From: JAGGAG01 sp964638035
Lineage (GTDB): Bacteria > Gemmatimonadota > Gemmatimonadetes > Gemmatimonadales > GWC2-71-9
Assembly (NCBI GenBank): GCA_964638035.1
Contig: CAZWXD010000008.1
Location: 47,943 to 111,942 of the forward strand
DNA length: 64,000 bases
Direction of reading: 5' to 3'
How positions within the stretch are numbered: the first letter of the stretch is position 1; every line of letters starts with the position of its first letter. The position numbers were made by a program, and so were the translations under genes. The notes beneath the pieces are model-generated. The model was not told where the DNA came from. It saw nothing but the letters and a program-made list of their open reading frames with translations, and did not search any database. This document shows positions 49,249 to 57,097 of the stretch, piece by piece.

Positions 49249-50436
49249 ATGCGTACCGCACTCGTCTCCACCCTCGCTACCCTCTGCACCGCCTCCGGCC
49301 TCGCGGCCCAGGCCTATGCCGCGGCCCTCGACCTTGCCGGCGGCACCCTGCCCTTCGCCATCCACCTCGACAGGCACGGGAGCGCCTGGGGCGGGCGCCT
49401 CTGCAATGGCAGCACCTGCCAGCCATTCTCCAGCGTCACCTGGCACGCCGACACGCTGCAGCTCGGCATCGCCGACTACGGCGCCTCCATCACCGCCACC
49501 GCGCGGCGCGATTCGCTGGTGGGCGCGTACCGCAACGTGGGAATCCGCGGGCCGCGCACCATCCCCTTTCGGGCCCGCCGGGGCTCGCTGCCCCGCACAG
49601 CGGCCCCGCCATGGCTCGACGGCACCTGGTACGCCTGGTTCCGGGGGGCCACCGGCGACACGCCGCGCGTCCTCGAGTTCCGCACGGGGCCAGCGGGCCT
49701 CGAGGGCACGGTCATCAGCAACAGCGGCGACTATGGCGCGTTTGGCGGGGTGGCCACGCAGGACAGTTTTTCCCTCGCCCGGTTCGATGGCTCGTTCGTC
49801 TACCTCCTGGCTGGGCGACTGGTGGGCGACACCCTGGTGGGCACCTTCCACGCGGGGCTCCGGTCCCAGACGCCTTTCAGGGCCCTGCGCGCCCACGGGC
49901 CCTCGCCACTCACGCCGCCCATGGAGGTCACGCGGGCCGACACCGCGCCCTTCCGCTTTGCCTTCCGCGACCTGGAGGGCCGGATGGTCACGAGCGACGA
50001 TGCGCGCTTTCGTGGCAAGGTGCTGATCGTGGACGTGTTCGGCACCTGGTGCCCCACCTGCCACGACGCGGCGCCCACCCTGGTCTCGCTCTACCGGAGC
50101 CGTGCGGCGCGCGGCCTCGAGGTGGTGGGACTGGCGTTTGAGGTGTCGGGGGACACGGCGGTGGATGGCGCCCTGGTGCGCCGCTACCGTGACAAGTTCG
50201 GCATCGCGTTTCCCCTCCTGCTCGCCGGCGTGAGCGAGGTGGACCTCACCGCCGCGGCGCTGCCACAGCTCCAGGGATTCACCGCGTTCCCGACTACCAT
50301 CTTCATTGGCCGCGATGGCCGCGTGCGCCGGGTGCATGCGGGCTTCCACGGCCCCGCCACCGGCTCGCAGCACGACGCGACGGTGCGGGAGTTCGAGCAG
50401 GTCACCGACCAGCTCCTCGCCGAGCCACCGCCCTGA
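49249..50436 (+). CDS. Secreted TlpA-like thioredoxin-fold protein
   Basis: About 395 residues from the ATG at 49249, which gives a good signal peptide (MRTALVSTLATLCTASGLAAQA). A GTG at 49219 overlapping the DUF1684 stop is the alternative. The N-terminal ~210 residues form a beta-rich domain of unknown type. The C-terminal ~150 residues are a TlpA/AhpC-TSA fold with the redox motif FGTWCPTCHDAAPTLV and the cis-proline FTAFPTTIFI. It probably reduces disulphides or cytochrome c apoproteins in the periplasm. Confidence 0.85.
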   Translation: MRTALVSTLATLCTASGLAAQAYAAALDLAGGTLPFAIHLDRHGSAWGGRLCNGSTCQPFSSVTWHADTLQLGIADYGASITATARRDSLVGAYRNVGIRGPRTIPFRARRGSLPRTAAPPWLDGTWYAWFRGATGDTPRVLEFRTGPAGLEGTVISNSGDYGAFGGVATQDSFSLARFDGSFVYLLAGRLVGDTLVGTFHAGLRSQTPFRALRAHGPSPLTPPMEVTRADTAPFRFAFRDLEGRMVTSDDARFRGKVLIVDVFGTWCPTCHDAAPTLVSLYRSRAARGLEVVGLAFEVSGDTAVDGALVRRYRDKFGIAFPLLLAGVSEVDLTAAALPQLQGFTAFPTTIFIGRDGRVRRVHAGFHGPATGSQHDATVREFEQVTDQLLAEPPP

Positions 50437-50463
50437 CCCCTACCTGACGGCCGGACCCGACCC

Positions 50464-50469
50464 TAGCTT
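50464..50469 (+). promoter_or_regulatory. Candidate -10 box of the OFA transporter unit
   Basis: TAGCTT, identical to the pterin-operon and herA boxes, 51 bp before the transporter start. Confidence 0.35.
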
Positions 50470-50520
50470 CCGCAGCGCTCCAGCCAGGTCGGCCACACCC
50501 CCCACTCCCGGAGCCGTGAC

Positions 50521-51990
50521 ATGACGGGACTCCTGTCCCGGGAACGCACCATTGCCAAGCCCGGATTCAATCGCTGGCTCGTGCCTCCCGCCGCCCTCGC
50601 CATCCACCTGTCGATCGGGATGGCCTACGGCTTCAGCGTCTTCTGGCTTCCCCTGAGCCGTGCCATCGGCATCACGAAGAGCATCGAGTGCGCGGCCGAC
50701 ATCGGCCACATCGCGCGGATCTTCGCAACCACCTGCGACTGGAAGATCAGCTGGCTGGGGTGGATGTACACCCTGTACTTCGTCTTCCTGGGTTCGGCCG
50801 CGGCGCTGTTTGGCGGCTGGCTCGAGCGGGTGGGGCCGCGCAAGGCTGGCGTCGCGGCCGCCTGCTGCTGGGGCGGCGGCTTCTTCATTTCCGCACTGGG
50901 CGTGTACACCCACCAGATCTGGCTCATGTGGCTCGGCTCGGGCGTGATCGGCGGCTGCGGACTCGGGCTCGGGTACATCTCGCCGGTCTCCACCCTCATC
51001 AAGTGGTTCCCCGACCGGCGCGGCCTGGCCACGGGCATGGCCATCATGGGCTTCGGGGGCGGTGCGATGATCGGGGCGCCGCTGGCCGACATCCTCATGC
51101 GCCACTATGCGACGCCGACCTCGGTGGGCGTGTGGCAGACCTTCGTGACGATGGGTGCGATCTACTTCGCGGCGATGCTGCTGGGCGCATTCGGCTACCG
51201 GGTGCCCCCGGACAACTGGAAGCCGGCGGGATGGACGGCGCCGGCAAACTCGAAGGCGATGATCACGAACGAGCACGTCCACGTGGACACGGCGTGGAAG
51301 ACGCCGCAGTTCTGGCTGCTCTGGATTGCGCTGTGCCTCAACACCAGTGCGGGCATCGGTGTCATCGGGATGGCATCCCCGATGTTGCAGGAAGTCTTTG
51401 GCGGGGGGCTGGTTGGCATCCCGAAGGCGCTCGCTGCCCTGTCCCCGGCCGAGAAGGTGCAGGTCGCGAGCATTGGCGCCGGGTTCGCGGCGCTGCTCAG
51501 CCTCTTCAACATCCTCGGACGGATCGGGTGGGCCTCGGCATCGGATTTCCTGGGGCGCAAGCGAACCTACGCCATCTTCTTCCTGCTGGGCACGGCCCTC
51601 TACGCCGCGGTGCCGTTCGCCGGGCGTATTGGCAGCGTTGGCCTGTTCGTGGCCATCTTCTGCGTGATCCTCACGATGTATGGCGGCGGCTTCGCCACCA
51701 TCCCGGCCTATCTCGCCGACCTCTTCGGCACGCGCTTCGTGGGTGCCATTCACGGTCGCCTGCTCACCTCGTGGTCCACGGCCGGCATCCTGGGGCCGGT
51801 GCTGGTCAACTACATCCGTGAATACCAGCTCGACCACGGGGTTCCGGCAGCCCAGGCGTACAACGTCACGATGTACCTCCTCGCAGGGCTCCTGGTGCTG
51901 GGCTTCTTCGCCAACCTCCTGGTTCGCCCGGTTGCCCACCGCCACCACATGACCGACGACGCAGCAGGCATGACGGCCGCTTCGAAGTGA
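50521..51990 (+). CDS. OFA-family MFS transporter (oxalate/formate antiporter-like)
   Basis: 489 residues with 12 spans. IHLSIGMAYGFSVFWLPLSRAI is the typical first helix, and GGCGLGLGYISPVSTLIKWFPDRRGLATGMAIMGFGGGAMIG is the conserved OFA segment. GRIGWASASDFLGRKRTY lies in the middle loop. Family members exchange small anions such as oxalate and formate, and the actual substrate is unknown. A 46-residue membrane peptide gene follows, as in many OFA loci. Confidence 0.9.
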   Translation: MTGLLSRERTIAKPGFNRWLVPPAALAIHLSIGMAYGFSVFWLPLSRAIGITKSIECAADIGHIARIFATTCDWKISWLGWMYTLYFVFLGSAAALFGGWLERVGPRKAGVAAACCWGGGFFISALGVYTHQIWLMWLGSGVIGGCGLGLGYISPVSTLIKWFPDRRGLATGMAIMGFGGGAMIGAPLADILMRHYATPTSVGVWQTFVTMGAIYFAAMLLGAFGYRVPPDNWKPAGWTAPANSKAMITNEHVHVDTAWKTPQFWLLWIALCLNTSAGIGVIGMASPMLQEVFGGGLVGIPKALAALSPAEKVQVASIGAGFAALLSLFNILGRIGWASASDFLGRKRTYAIFFLLGTALYAAVPFAGRIGSVGLFVAIFCVILTMYGGGFATIPAYLADLFGTRFVGAIHGRLLTSWSTAGILGPVLVNYIREYQLDHGVPAAQAYNVTMYLLAGLLVLGFFANLLVRPVAHRHHMTDDAAGMTAASK

Positions 51991-52015
51991 ACCAGACGGG
52001 AGGGGCGATCAGCCC

Positions 52016-52156
52016 ATGTCCAATCCATCGGAGTCTCCAGCGCAGGCGCAGGGAACCAGTGCATTTCTCGTCATCCTGGCCTGGATTGCAGTGGGCGCCC
52101 CGATAGCCTGGGGGGTCTGGATGACCTTGCAGAAAGCCGCCCTCCTGTTTCGCTAA
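52016..52156 (+). CDS. Small membrane peptide beside the OFA transporter (putative small subunit)
   Basis: 46 residues, read directly from the sequence: a short soluble N-terminus (MSNPSESPAQAQGTS) then one long hydrophobic helix (AFLVILAWIAVGAPIAWGVW) and a short basic end. It starts 25 bp after the transporter stop, with GGGAGGGG upstream. Similar tiny proteins with an AW-x-x-VG-x-P-x-x-WG pattern occur next to OFA transporters and are taken to be a second subunit. Direct binding is inference. Confidence 0.7.
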   Translation: MSNPSESPAQAQGTSAFLVILAWIAVGAPIAWGVWMTLQKAALLFR

Positions 52157-52701
52157 CTGACGGCCCCATCGGCGCTTGTGCTGGGGCACCTTGCCCGGCG
52201 GGGTCTTGACGGCCGCGCAGGGTTTGCCATTTTGGGGTGCCGGAATCGGTGTCAAAACACTGTCCTGTGAAGTCCGGTTTTCGCGGTTGTCTCCCCCAGT
52301 GGCCCTGTCCGGCAGCATGCCGGGAGCTAAACTAAAGTATTGCTCGGCAATAGCTTGCGGCGGTGTCCCGAAGGTGGCTCCAGCGAGCTGAACGGCATGG
52401 CGGAGGTAGCAGATGGTCGTTGCGGTCATCGGCAACTGGTCCGTAATCGGCAGCGATGGGCACGTTGCAATTAGGAACGCCATGCGGTGTCGGGACTCTC
52501 GCCTTCCAGCTTCGCTACAGTGCTCCGCACGGCCCGTCGGCACCAACCCTGCTGGCCGCGCATGACATCCAGCCTTCAACCCCGGAGGGTGGCAGGGCTC
52601 GACTGACGGTGATGGGACGCAGGTCGCGAACCGGCCCGGAGCCGGGTCGCCAGGTCGTGAGCGCAGGTGCTGGTTCACTCAACAGTGAGGTCGGGAAGTT
52701 T
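52157..52701. other. 545-bp non-coding stretch upstream of the porin gene
   Basis: No convincing gene is seen, and in-frame extension of the porin into this stretch lacks a signal peptide or family resemblance. It holds a GCCCCA/TGGGGC stem just after the small peptide gene, a GTGT/ACAC hairpin near 52250, and a 15-bp palindrome at 52338-52352. Base composition is somewhat less GC-rich than the flanks. It probably carries the porin promoter and a long 5' leader. Confidence 0.6.
52338..52352. promoter_or_regulatory. 15-bp palindrome, operator candidate for the porin
   Basis: TATTGC and GCAATA arms separated by three bases, in a locally AT-richer patch (GCTAAACTAAAG just before). It lies ~350 bp upstream of the porin start. 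Regulatory function is inference. Confidence 0.35.
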
Positions 52702-53925
52702 ATGAAGCGTCTCGGATTGGTCATGGCGGGACTCGCGCTCGCGGGCGCGGCGAACACCGCCAACGCCCAGCTCGGCATCAACGCCAACAACGGCTGGAAC
52801 TTCACCTTTGCCGGCAACGTGAACGCGTTCATGATGTACGCTTCGCAAGGCGATGACGGGAACGTGGGATCGCCCGGCGCGCTGACCGGGGTGGGTGACA
52901 AGGGCTTCTTCTTCGGCACCGGCCTCCTGCCGGCCTTCGCGACGTTCGCGGCGTCCGGCAAGGAAGGCGACCTCGACCTCGGCGTGCACTTCGGCTTCGC
53001 ACCGCAGATCCAGTGCGGCGGCGGCGTGCATGACTGCTTTGGCGCGCAAATGGACATGCGCCAGGTCTACCTGACGGTGGGCTGGGGTGGTGGCGACATC
53101 CTGATGGGCCGTGAGCTTGGCCTCTTTGGCCGGCAGGCGATCCTGAACGACCAGACCCTCTTCGGCATTGGCGCCACGAGCATCGCCCCGGGTGGCACCA
53201 CCCTTGGTCGCATCGGCTTCGGGTACGTGTACCCCAACTTCGTGCCCCAGTTGACCTTCTCCACCGCGGCGGGCAAGCCGGCCCGGCTCCGGATCGGCCT
53301 GTTCGATCCATCGGCGCTGAACGAAAACATTTACACCCAGACCCAGCTGCCCCGGGTCGAGGCCGAGTTCACCTACCGCTCGGGTGGGTTCCTGGGCTGG
53401 GTGGACGGCACTGTGCAGAACGCCAAGGATCCGGTTGATGAGTCGCTCGGCGGCATGGGTTCCAAGACCGCCACTGGCTTCGGTGGCGGCCTCAAGTACG
53501 GCAAGGAGCAGTTCTCGATCACCGGCACCGGATACTGGGGCAAGGGCATCGGGACCACCCTCCAGTTCTCCGGCGTTGGCGTGGATGGTCCTGTCGGCGG
53601 GCTGGGTGTGGATCCCCTCGGGAACCTCCGCACCTCGTACGGCTACTACGTGCAGGCGACCTTCACCGCCGGCAAGAGCACCATCGCGGCCAGCTACGGT
53701 ACGAGCGCGCTCTCGGCCACCGATGAGGAACTGGGTGGCGGTCCCAGCCAGCGGACCGAGAACACGCTGCTCTCGGGTGGGGTGTACACCCAGCTCACCA
53801 AGGCCCTCAAGTGGGTCGTCGAGGGCAACTACCAGTGGTCGGACCTGAAGGGTGATGGCCGCCCGGCAGGCACCGAGAAGAACACCCAGGTCACCTTCGG
53901 CACCGGCCTGATGCTGTTCTACTAG
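52702..53925 (+). CDS. Outer-membrane porin
   Basis: 407 residues with a signal peptide (MKRLGLVMAGLALAGAANTANAQ). The mature part alternates amphipathic strands with Gly-rich turns (FTFAGNVNAFMMYASQG, GRELGLFGRQAIL, FGGGLKYGKEQFSITGTGYW) and ends in aromatic LMLFY, as expected for a beta-barrel porin. Start ATG 52702. It lies downstream of the OFA transporter and may supply the same small anions through the outer membrane. An intrinsic terminator follows. Confidence 0.85.
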   Translation: MKRLGLVMAGLALAGAANTANAQLGINANNGWNFTFAGNVNAFMMYASQGDDGNVGSPGALTGVGDKGFFFGTGLLPAFATFAASGKEGDLDLGVHFGFAPQIQCGGGVHDCFGAQMDMRQVYLTVGWGGGDILMGRELGLFGRQAILNDQTLFGIGATSIAPGGTTLGRIGFGYVYPNFVPQLTFSTAAGKPARLRIGLFDPSALNENIYTQTQLPRVEAEFTYRSGGFLGWVDGTVQNAKDPVDESLGGMGSKTATGFGGGLKYGKEQFSITGTGYWGKGIGTTLQFSGVGVDGPVGGLGVDPLGNLRTSYGYYVQATFTAGKSTIAASYGTSALSATDEELGGGPSQRTENTLLSGGVYTQLTKALKWVVEGNYQWSDLKGDGRPAGTEKNTQVTFGTGLMLFY

Positions 53926-53949
53926 CCTTTGCTCGGATTCGTGGACCGG

Positions 53950-53981
53950 ACGGCCCCTCCCTCGGGGGGGGCCGTTTCGTT
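53950..53981 (+). terminator. Intrinsic terminator after the porin gene
   Basis: A GC stem (ACGGCCCC paired with GGGGCCGT) is followed by TTCGTT, 25 bp after the porin stop. Confidence 0.7.
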
Positions 53982-54017
53982 CCCGGCCGGCGCCCTGTCC
54001 CGCACGCGGCAAGCGGT

Positions 54018-54023
54018 TACCTT
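54018..54023 (+). promoter_or_regulatory. Candidate -10 box before the lipoprotein at 54051
   Basis: TACCTT, 27 bp before the start codon. No clear -35. Confidence 0.35.
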
Positions 54024-54050
54024 ACGCCGTCCCTACCCCATACACGGTCC

Positions 54051-54485
54051 ATGTCCATGCGACTTCCGCTCCTCCTCGCCGCCGCCGCCCTGCTGCCGGC
54101 CTGCTCCGGCAAGACCCTCTACCAGGGCGTCAACGGCGTGGCCCCGGAGCAGATTCCCGACAGTGCGTTCGCCTGCACGCGGCGCACCCTCGAGTCCATC
54201 GGCTTCAAGACCTGGCGCACCGACCGCGAGACGCTTGCGTACATCGGCCGGCGCAATGCGGCCAGGCCTCGCGAGTCGAACGTCCTCGCACGCCGGTGGT
54301 TCGACCAGCTCGAGCTGCAGGTGACGGCGGACTCCGCGGGCGGGTCGGTCATCGCCGGGCGGGCGTCGTCGTTCCTCGAAACCGAGACCCAGCGCGGCCC
54401 CACGCAGGAGCAGGTGTCGGTGGCGAAGGAGGCGAAGACCGCGGCAGACTCGCTCTTCCAGAAGTGCGGGTTCACGGCCAGGTAG
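54051..54485 (+). CDS. Lipoprotein of unknown function
   Basis: 144 residues. The lipoprotein signal ends in AAALLPACS. The mature part has a Cys pair (FACTRRTL and FQKCGF) far apart in the chain and alternating strands and helices. No family recognised. It starts 69 bp after the porin terminator and is followed by a bidirectional hairpin. Confidence 0.65.
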   Translation: MSMRLPLLLAAAALLPACSGKTLYQGVNGVAPEQIPDSAFACTRRTLESIGFKTWRTDRETLAYIGRRNAARPRESNVLARRWFDQLELQVTADSAGGSVIAGRASSFLETETQRGPTQEQVSVAKEAKTAADSLFQKCGFTAR

Positions 54486-54521
54486 CCTGGCCCGCGGGAT
54501 CGTTGGAACGTCGCCATGTGC

Positions 54522-54555
54522 GAAGGCCTCGCCGGATCCTGCCGGTGAGGCCTTC
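54522..54555. terminator. Bidirectional hairpin terminator between lipoprotein and OMP gene
   Basis: A 14-bp stem with one G-T pair (arms 54522-54535 and 54542-54555) and a 6-base loop. It is nearly identical to the hairpin at 55202-55233 after the paralogous gene, which points to duplication of gene plus terminator. Confidence 0.75.
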
Positions 54556-54577
54556 ACGCATCCTGCAGCCGGGAGAC

Positions 54578-55126
54578 TCAGTTGCCCTTGCTGACGATGG
54601 CACCGATGCCGACGCCAATGGAGAACTCGTTGATATCGTTGTCCAGCCAGCGCCGGTAGCCGCCTTCGAAGCGAAGCCCCAAGCTCCGGCCCACAACGAC
54701 GCGGTATCCCACCTTGCCGCCGATGCCGACGTCGTTCTCGGAGAACCCGCCGCCGGAGATGGTCTGGTAGGCCAGCGATCCGGCAATGAATGGCGAGTTG
54801 GCCGTCGCGCCCTTGAACAGGTAGCCAACTTGCCCGCCCAGGCCCAGGGTAGTTGCGGTCTCACCTTCGCTCGAGATGATGTTCAGGGCCACCTGCGGCT
54901 CAAGCATCAACCCCGTCCCGGTGAAGAAGGTGCCGTAGATCGTGGACTGCCCGAGAATCCCCTGGCCGGGGATCCCAAACGCGGTTATGGAGCTCCCGTT
55001 GGCGCTGAGGATGGAAGCGCCCAGGCTGGTCCCGATCTCGACGAATGGTTTCTCCTGTGCCACCGCCATCACGGGGAAGAGGAGCGTGGCAAGGCCGGTG
55101 ACGAGGCCACGGAGCGTGCGGTGCAT
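54578..55126 (-). CDS. Small outer-membrane beta-barrel protein, paralogue 1
   Basis: 182 residues. The signal peptide MHRTLRGLVTGLATLLFPVMAVAQ resembles that of the next gene (MHRTLKGIATGVAATLL). The mature part shows repeated glycine-flanked strands (VEIGTSLGASILSANG, LGLGGQVGYLFKG, GVGIGAIVSKG) of an 8-strand barrel. The ATG at 55126 follows CAGGAGTTTCCCC, a leader also found before the paralogue. Function unknown. Confidence 0.8.
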   Translation of the reverse strand: MHRTLRGLVTGLATLLFPVMAVAQEKPFVEIGTSLGASILSANGSSITAFGIPGQGILGQSTIYGTFFTGTGLMLEPQVALNIISSEGETATTLGLGGQVGYLFKGATANSPFIAGSLAYQTISGGGFSENDVGIGGKVGYRVVVGRSLGLRFEGGYRRWLDNDINEFSIGVGIGAIVSKGN

Positions 55127-55201
55127 GGGGAAACTCCTGCCAGAAGAAGTGTTGGTTGACTGCATGTACCGAGGTACCCGAGTGGCCGCGAGCCATAGAC
55201 A

Positions 55202-55233
55202 AAGGCCTCGCCGGACCCTGCCGGCGAGGCCTT
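55202..55233 (-). terminator. Intrinsic terminator after OMP paralogue 2
   Basis: A perfect 13-bp stem (55202-55214 with 55221-55233, 6-base loop). On the minus strand the stem ends in TT and is followed by TGTCT. It lies 22 bp after the gene's stop codon. Confidence 0.8.
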
Positions 55234-55254
55234 CATCCGTCTCACCCGAGCGAC

Positions 55255-55812
55255 TCAGTGGAAGGTGATGCCCAGGGCAAGCTGCAGCACGTTGGCACCG
55301 AAGTCGTCGTAGAACCCGACTTGCCAGGTGGCCGACGGCACAATGGAGATGTTGCGGCCGACCCTGATGTCATAGCCCAGCCCGGCCAGCGCGGCGAACC
55401 CCGTCTCGCTGTCACTCCCACCGACGCCAGCATCGGCGTTGATGTACCCAAGACCAGCACCGCCGGTGACCCAGAATCCACCGGTGGCGCTCGGATACCA
55501 CCACACGTTGCCGGTCAGGGAGCCCTCGGTCAACGTGATCCCGTCCTCCGACTTGGTCCATCCCAGCGTCTGGCCACCGATCAGCAGGCGATCGTTCAGG
55601 GTGCCGCCCATCTTGAGGTAGCCGCTCATGCCGCTCTCGCGATCGAACTCGCAGAGGTCGCACGTGACGTCCATGCTGCCATAGCCAAGGCCGAGCCCGA
55701 TGAAGAACCCTTCGCGCGTCTGGGCCCGTTGGGCAGCGAGCGGCGAGGCAAGGGCGGCGACCAGGAGCGTCGCGGCCACTCCTGTGGCGATGCCCTTGAG
55801 CGTGCGGTGCAT
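55255..55812 (-). CDS. Small outer-membrane beta-barrel protein, paralogue 2
   Basis: 185 residues. The signal peptide MHRTLKGIATGVAATLLVAALASPLAAQ precedes an OmpA/OmpW-like barrel (GFFIGLGLGYGSMDV, GGFWVTGGAGLGYIN, FAALAGLGYDIRVG, LALGITFH). A cysteine pair (CDLCEF) lies in an early loop. The leader CAGGAGTTCCCC and downstream hairpin match paralogue 1. It is divergent from lipA across a 304-bp spacer. Confidence 0.8.
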   Translation of the reverse strand: MHRTLKGIATGVAATLLVAALASPLAAQRAQTREGFFIGLGLGYGSMDVTCDLCEFDRESGMSGYLKMGGTLNDRLLIGGQTLGWTKSEDGITLTEGSLTGNVWWYPSATGGFWVTGGAGLGYINADAGVGGSDSETGFAALAGLGYDIRVGRNISIVPSATWQVGFYDDFGANVLQLALGITFH

Positions 55813-56116
55813 GGGGAACTCCTGTCTGGAGAAGAGGTTGGTTGATGCGCTGCGTTCGGACCATGCCCGGCAGAGCAAGTGTCGTACCTCACGCGGTACC
55901 GTATGCGCCGATTGACCTTGGCCCGCTTCGCGAGGCGCCAACTCCCCGGAGTAGCCCAGGCCAGGACCGCAGCGCGATCCGCTCGCGTGCGACCTGCCCG
56001 TGGCGGATGCAGGTTGCCTGTGGGCCAATCGGCCCATGCCCCCGACCGAGTAGCCGTGAGGTCGCCCAGCCGTTACCTTTGGGGCCGCTCAAGTCGTTGC
56101 TCACAAGGGAGTTGTA
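55813..56116. other. 304-bp divergent spacer between OMP gene and lipA
   Basis: No gene is supported. It contains a TACCTT box at 56074-56079 for lipA and a GGTACC-containing inverted repeat near 55885 (GTACCTCACGCGGTAC) on the side of the OMP gene. Nothing else is recognised. Confidence 0.6.
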
Positions 56117-57097
56117 GTGGCCGTCGCGCTGCCCGTCCTGGATCTCGACCGACCCCCCGCCAACCCCACGCCTGCGGCTCCAGTCCCGCTTGCCCAGGCG
56201 CGAAAGCCGTCGTGGCTCAAGGTGAAGGCCCCGGGCGGCGCCAACTACCTGCAGGTGCGCGCGATGATGCGGGAGCTGGGCCTCCACACCGTGTGTGAGG
56301 AAGCCCGCTGCCCGAACATCGGCGAGTGCTGGGACCACAAGGCCGCCACCTTCATGATCCTGGGTGACGTGTGCACCCGGAACTGCACCTACTGCGCGGT
56401 GGCCCACGGCACACCGCAGCCCTACGATCCGGTGGAGCCCGTCCGCCTCGCCGAGGCGGTGGCACGGATGGGCCTGCGTCATGTGGTGATCACGTCCGTT
56501 GACCGCGATGACCTCCCCAATGGGGGCGCCGAGGCATTCGCGGGGTGCGTGACCGAGATCAGGAAGCGGCTGCCCGAGGCATCGGTGGAGGTGTTGATCC
56601 CCGACTTCCAGGGATCCGAGCGGGCACTGGAGCTGGTCCTGGCTGCCCAGCCCACCATCCTGAACCACAACCTCGAGACCGCAGAACGGCTGTACCGCCT
56701 GGCCCGGCCGGGTGGACGCTATGATCGCGCCCTGCGGCTCTTCCAGAATGCCCGGCGCATCCGGCCCGATGGGCTGACCAAGTCGGGCGTGATCCTGGGC
56801 CTGGGCGAGGAGTGGGATGAGGTGCTGACGTGCATGCGCGACCTGCGCCGGGTGGACGTGAACATCCTGACGCTGGGCCAGTACCTCCGGCCCACCGACG
56901 GGCACTTGCCGGTTGCCCGCTACTACACGCCCGACGAGTTCGCGGAGCTTGCGGTCATCGGGCATGAGATGGGCTTCCTGCACGTGCAGGCGAGCCCGCT
57001 GACCCGGTCGAGTTATCACGCATGGGAACAGGCGGACGCCGCCAGGGCAGGAAAGGCCGAGATGACAGACCCGGTGGAGAGAGGGGCGCACGCGTGA
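56117..57097 (+). CDS. lipA: Lipoyl synthase
   Basis: 326 residues. The auxiliary cluster CEEARCPNIGEC near residue 62 and the radical-SAM motif CTRNCTYC near residue 89 bind the two [4Fe-4S] clusters, and the late RSSYHAW holds the serine ligand. The enzyme inserts two sulphurs into octanoyl groups on E2 and H proteins. GTG at 56117 follows GGGAG. The stop overlaps pdhA (GTGA), so lipoate synthesis and its main acceptor are made from one transcript. Confidence 0.98.
   Translation: MAVALPVLDLDRPPANPTPAAPVPLAQARKPSWLKVKAPGGANYLQVRAMMRELGLHTVCEEARCPNIGECWDHKAATFMILGDVCTRNCTYCAVAHGTPQPYDPVEPVRLAEAVARMGLRHVVITSVDRDDLPNGGAEAFAGCVTEIRKRLPEASVEVLIPDFQGSERALELVLAAQPTILNHNLETAERLYRLARPGGRYDRALRLFQNARRIRPDGLTKSGVILGLGEEWDEVLTCMRDLRRVDVNILTLGQYLRPTDGHLPVARYYTPDEFAELAVIGHEMGFLHVQASPLTRSSYHAWEQADAARAGKAEMTDPVERGAHA

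Noticed and set aside
52456..52701. Upstream in-frame extension of the porin gene
   Set aside because: The extension lacks family resemblance and would bury the clear signal peptide that begins at 52702.
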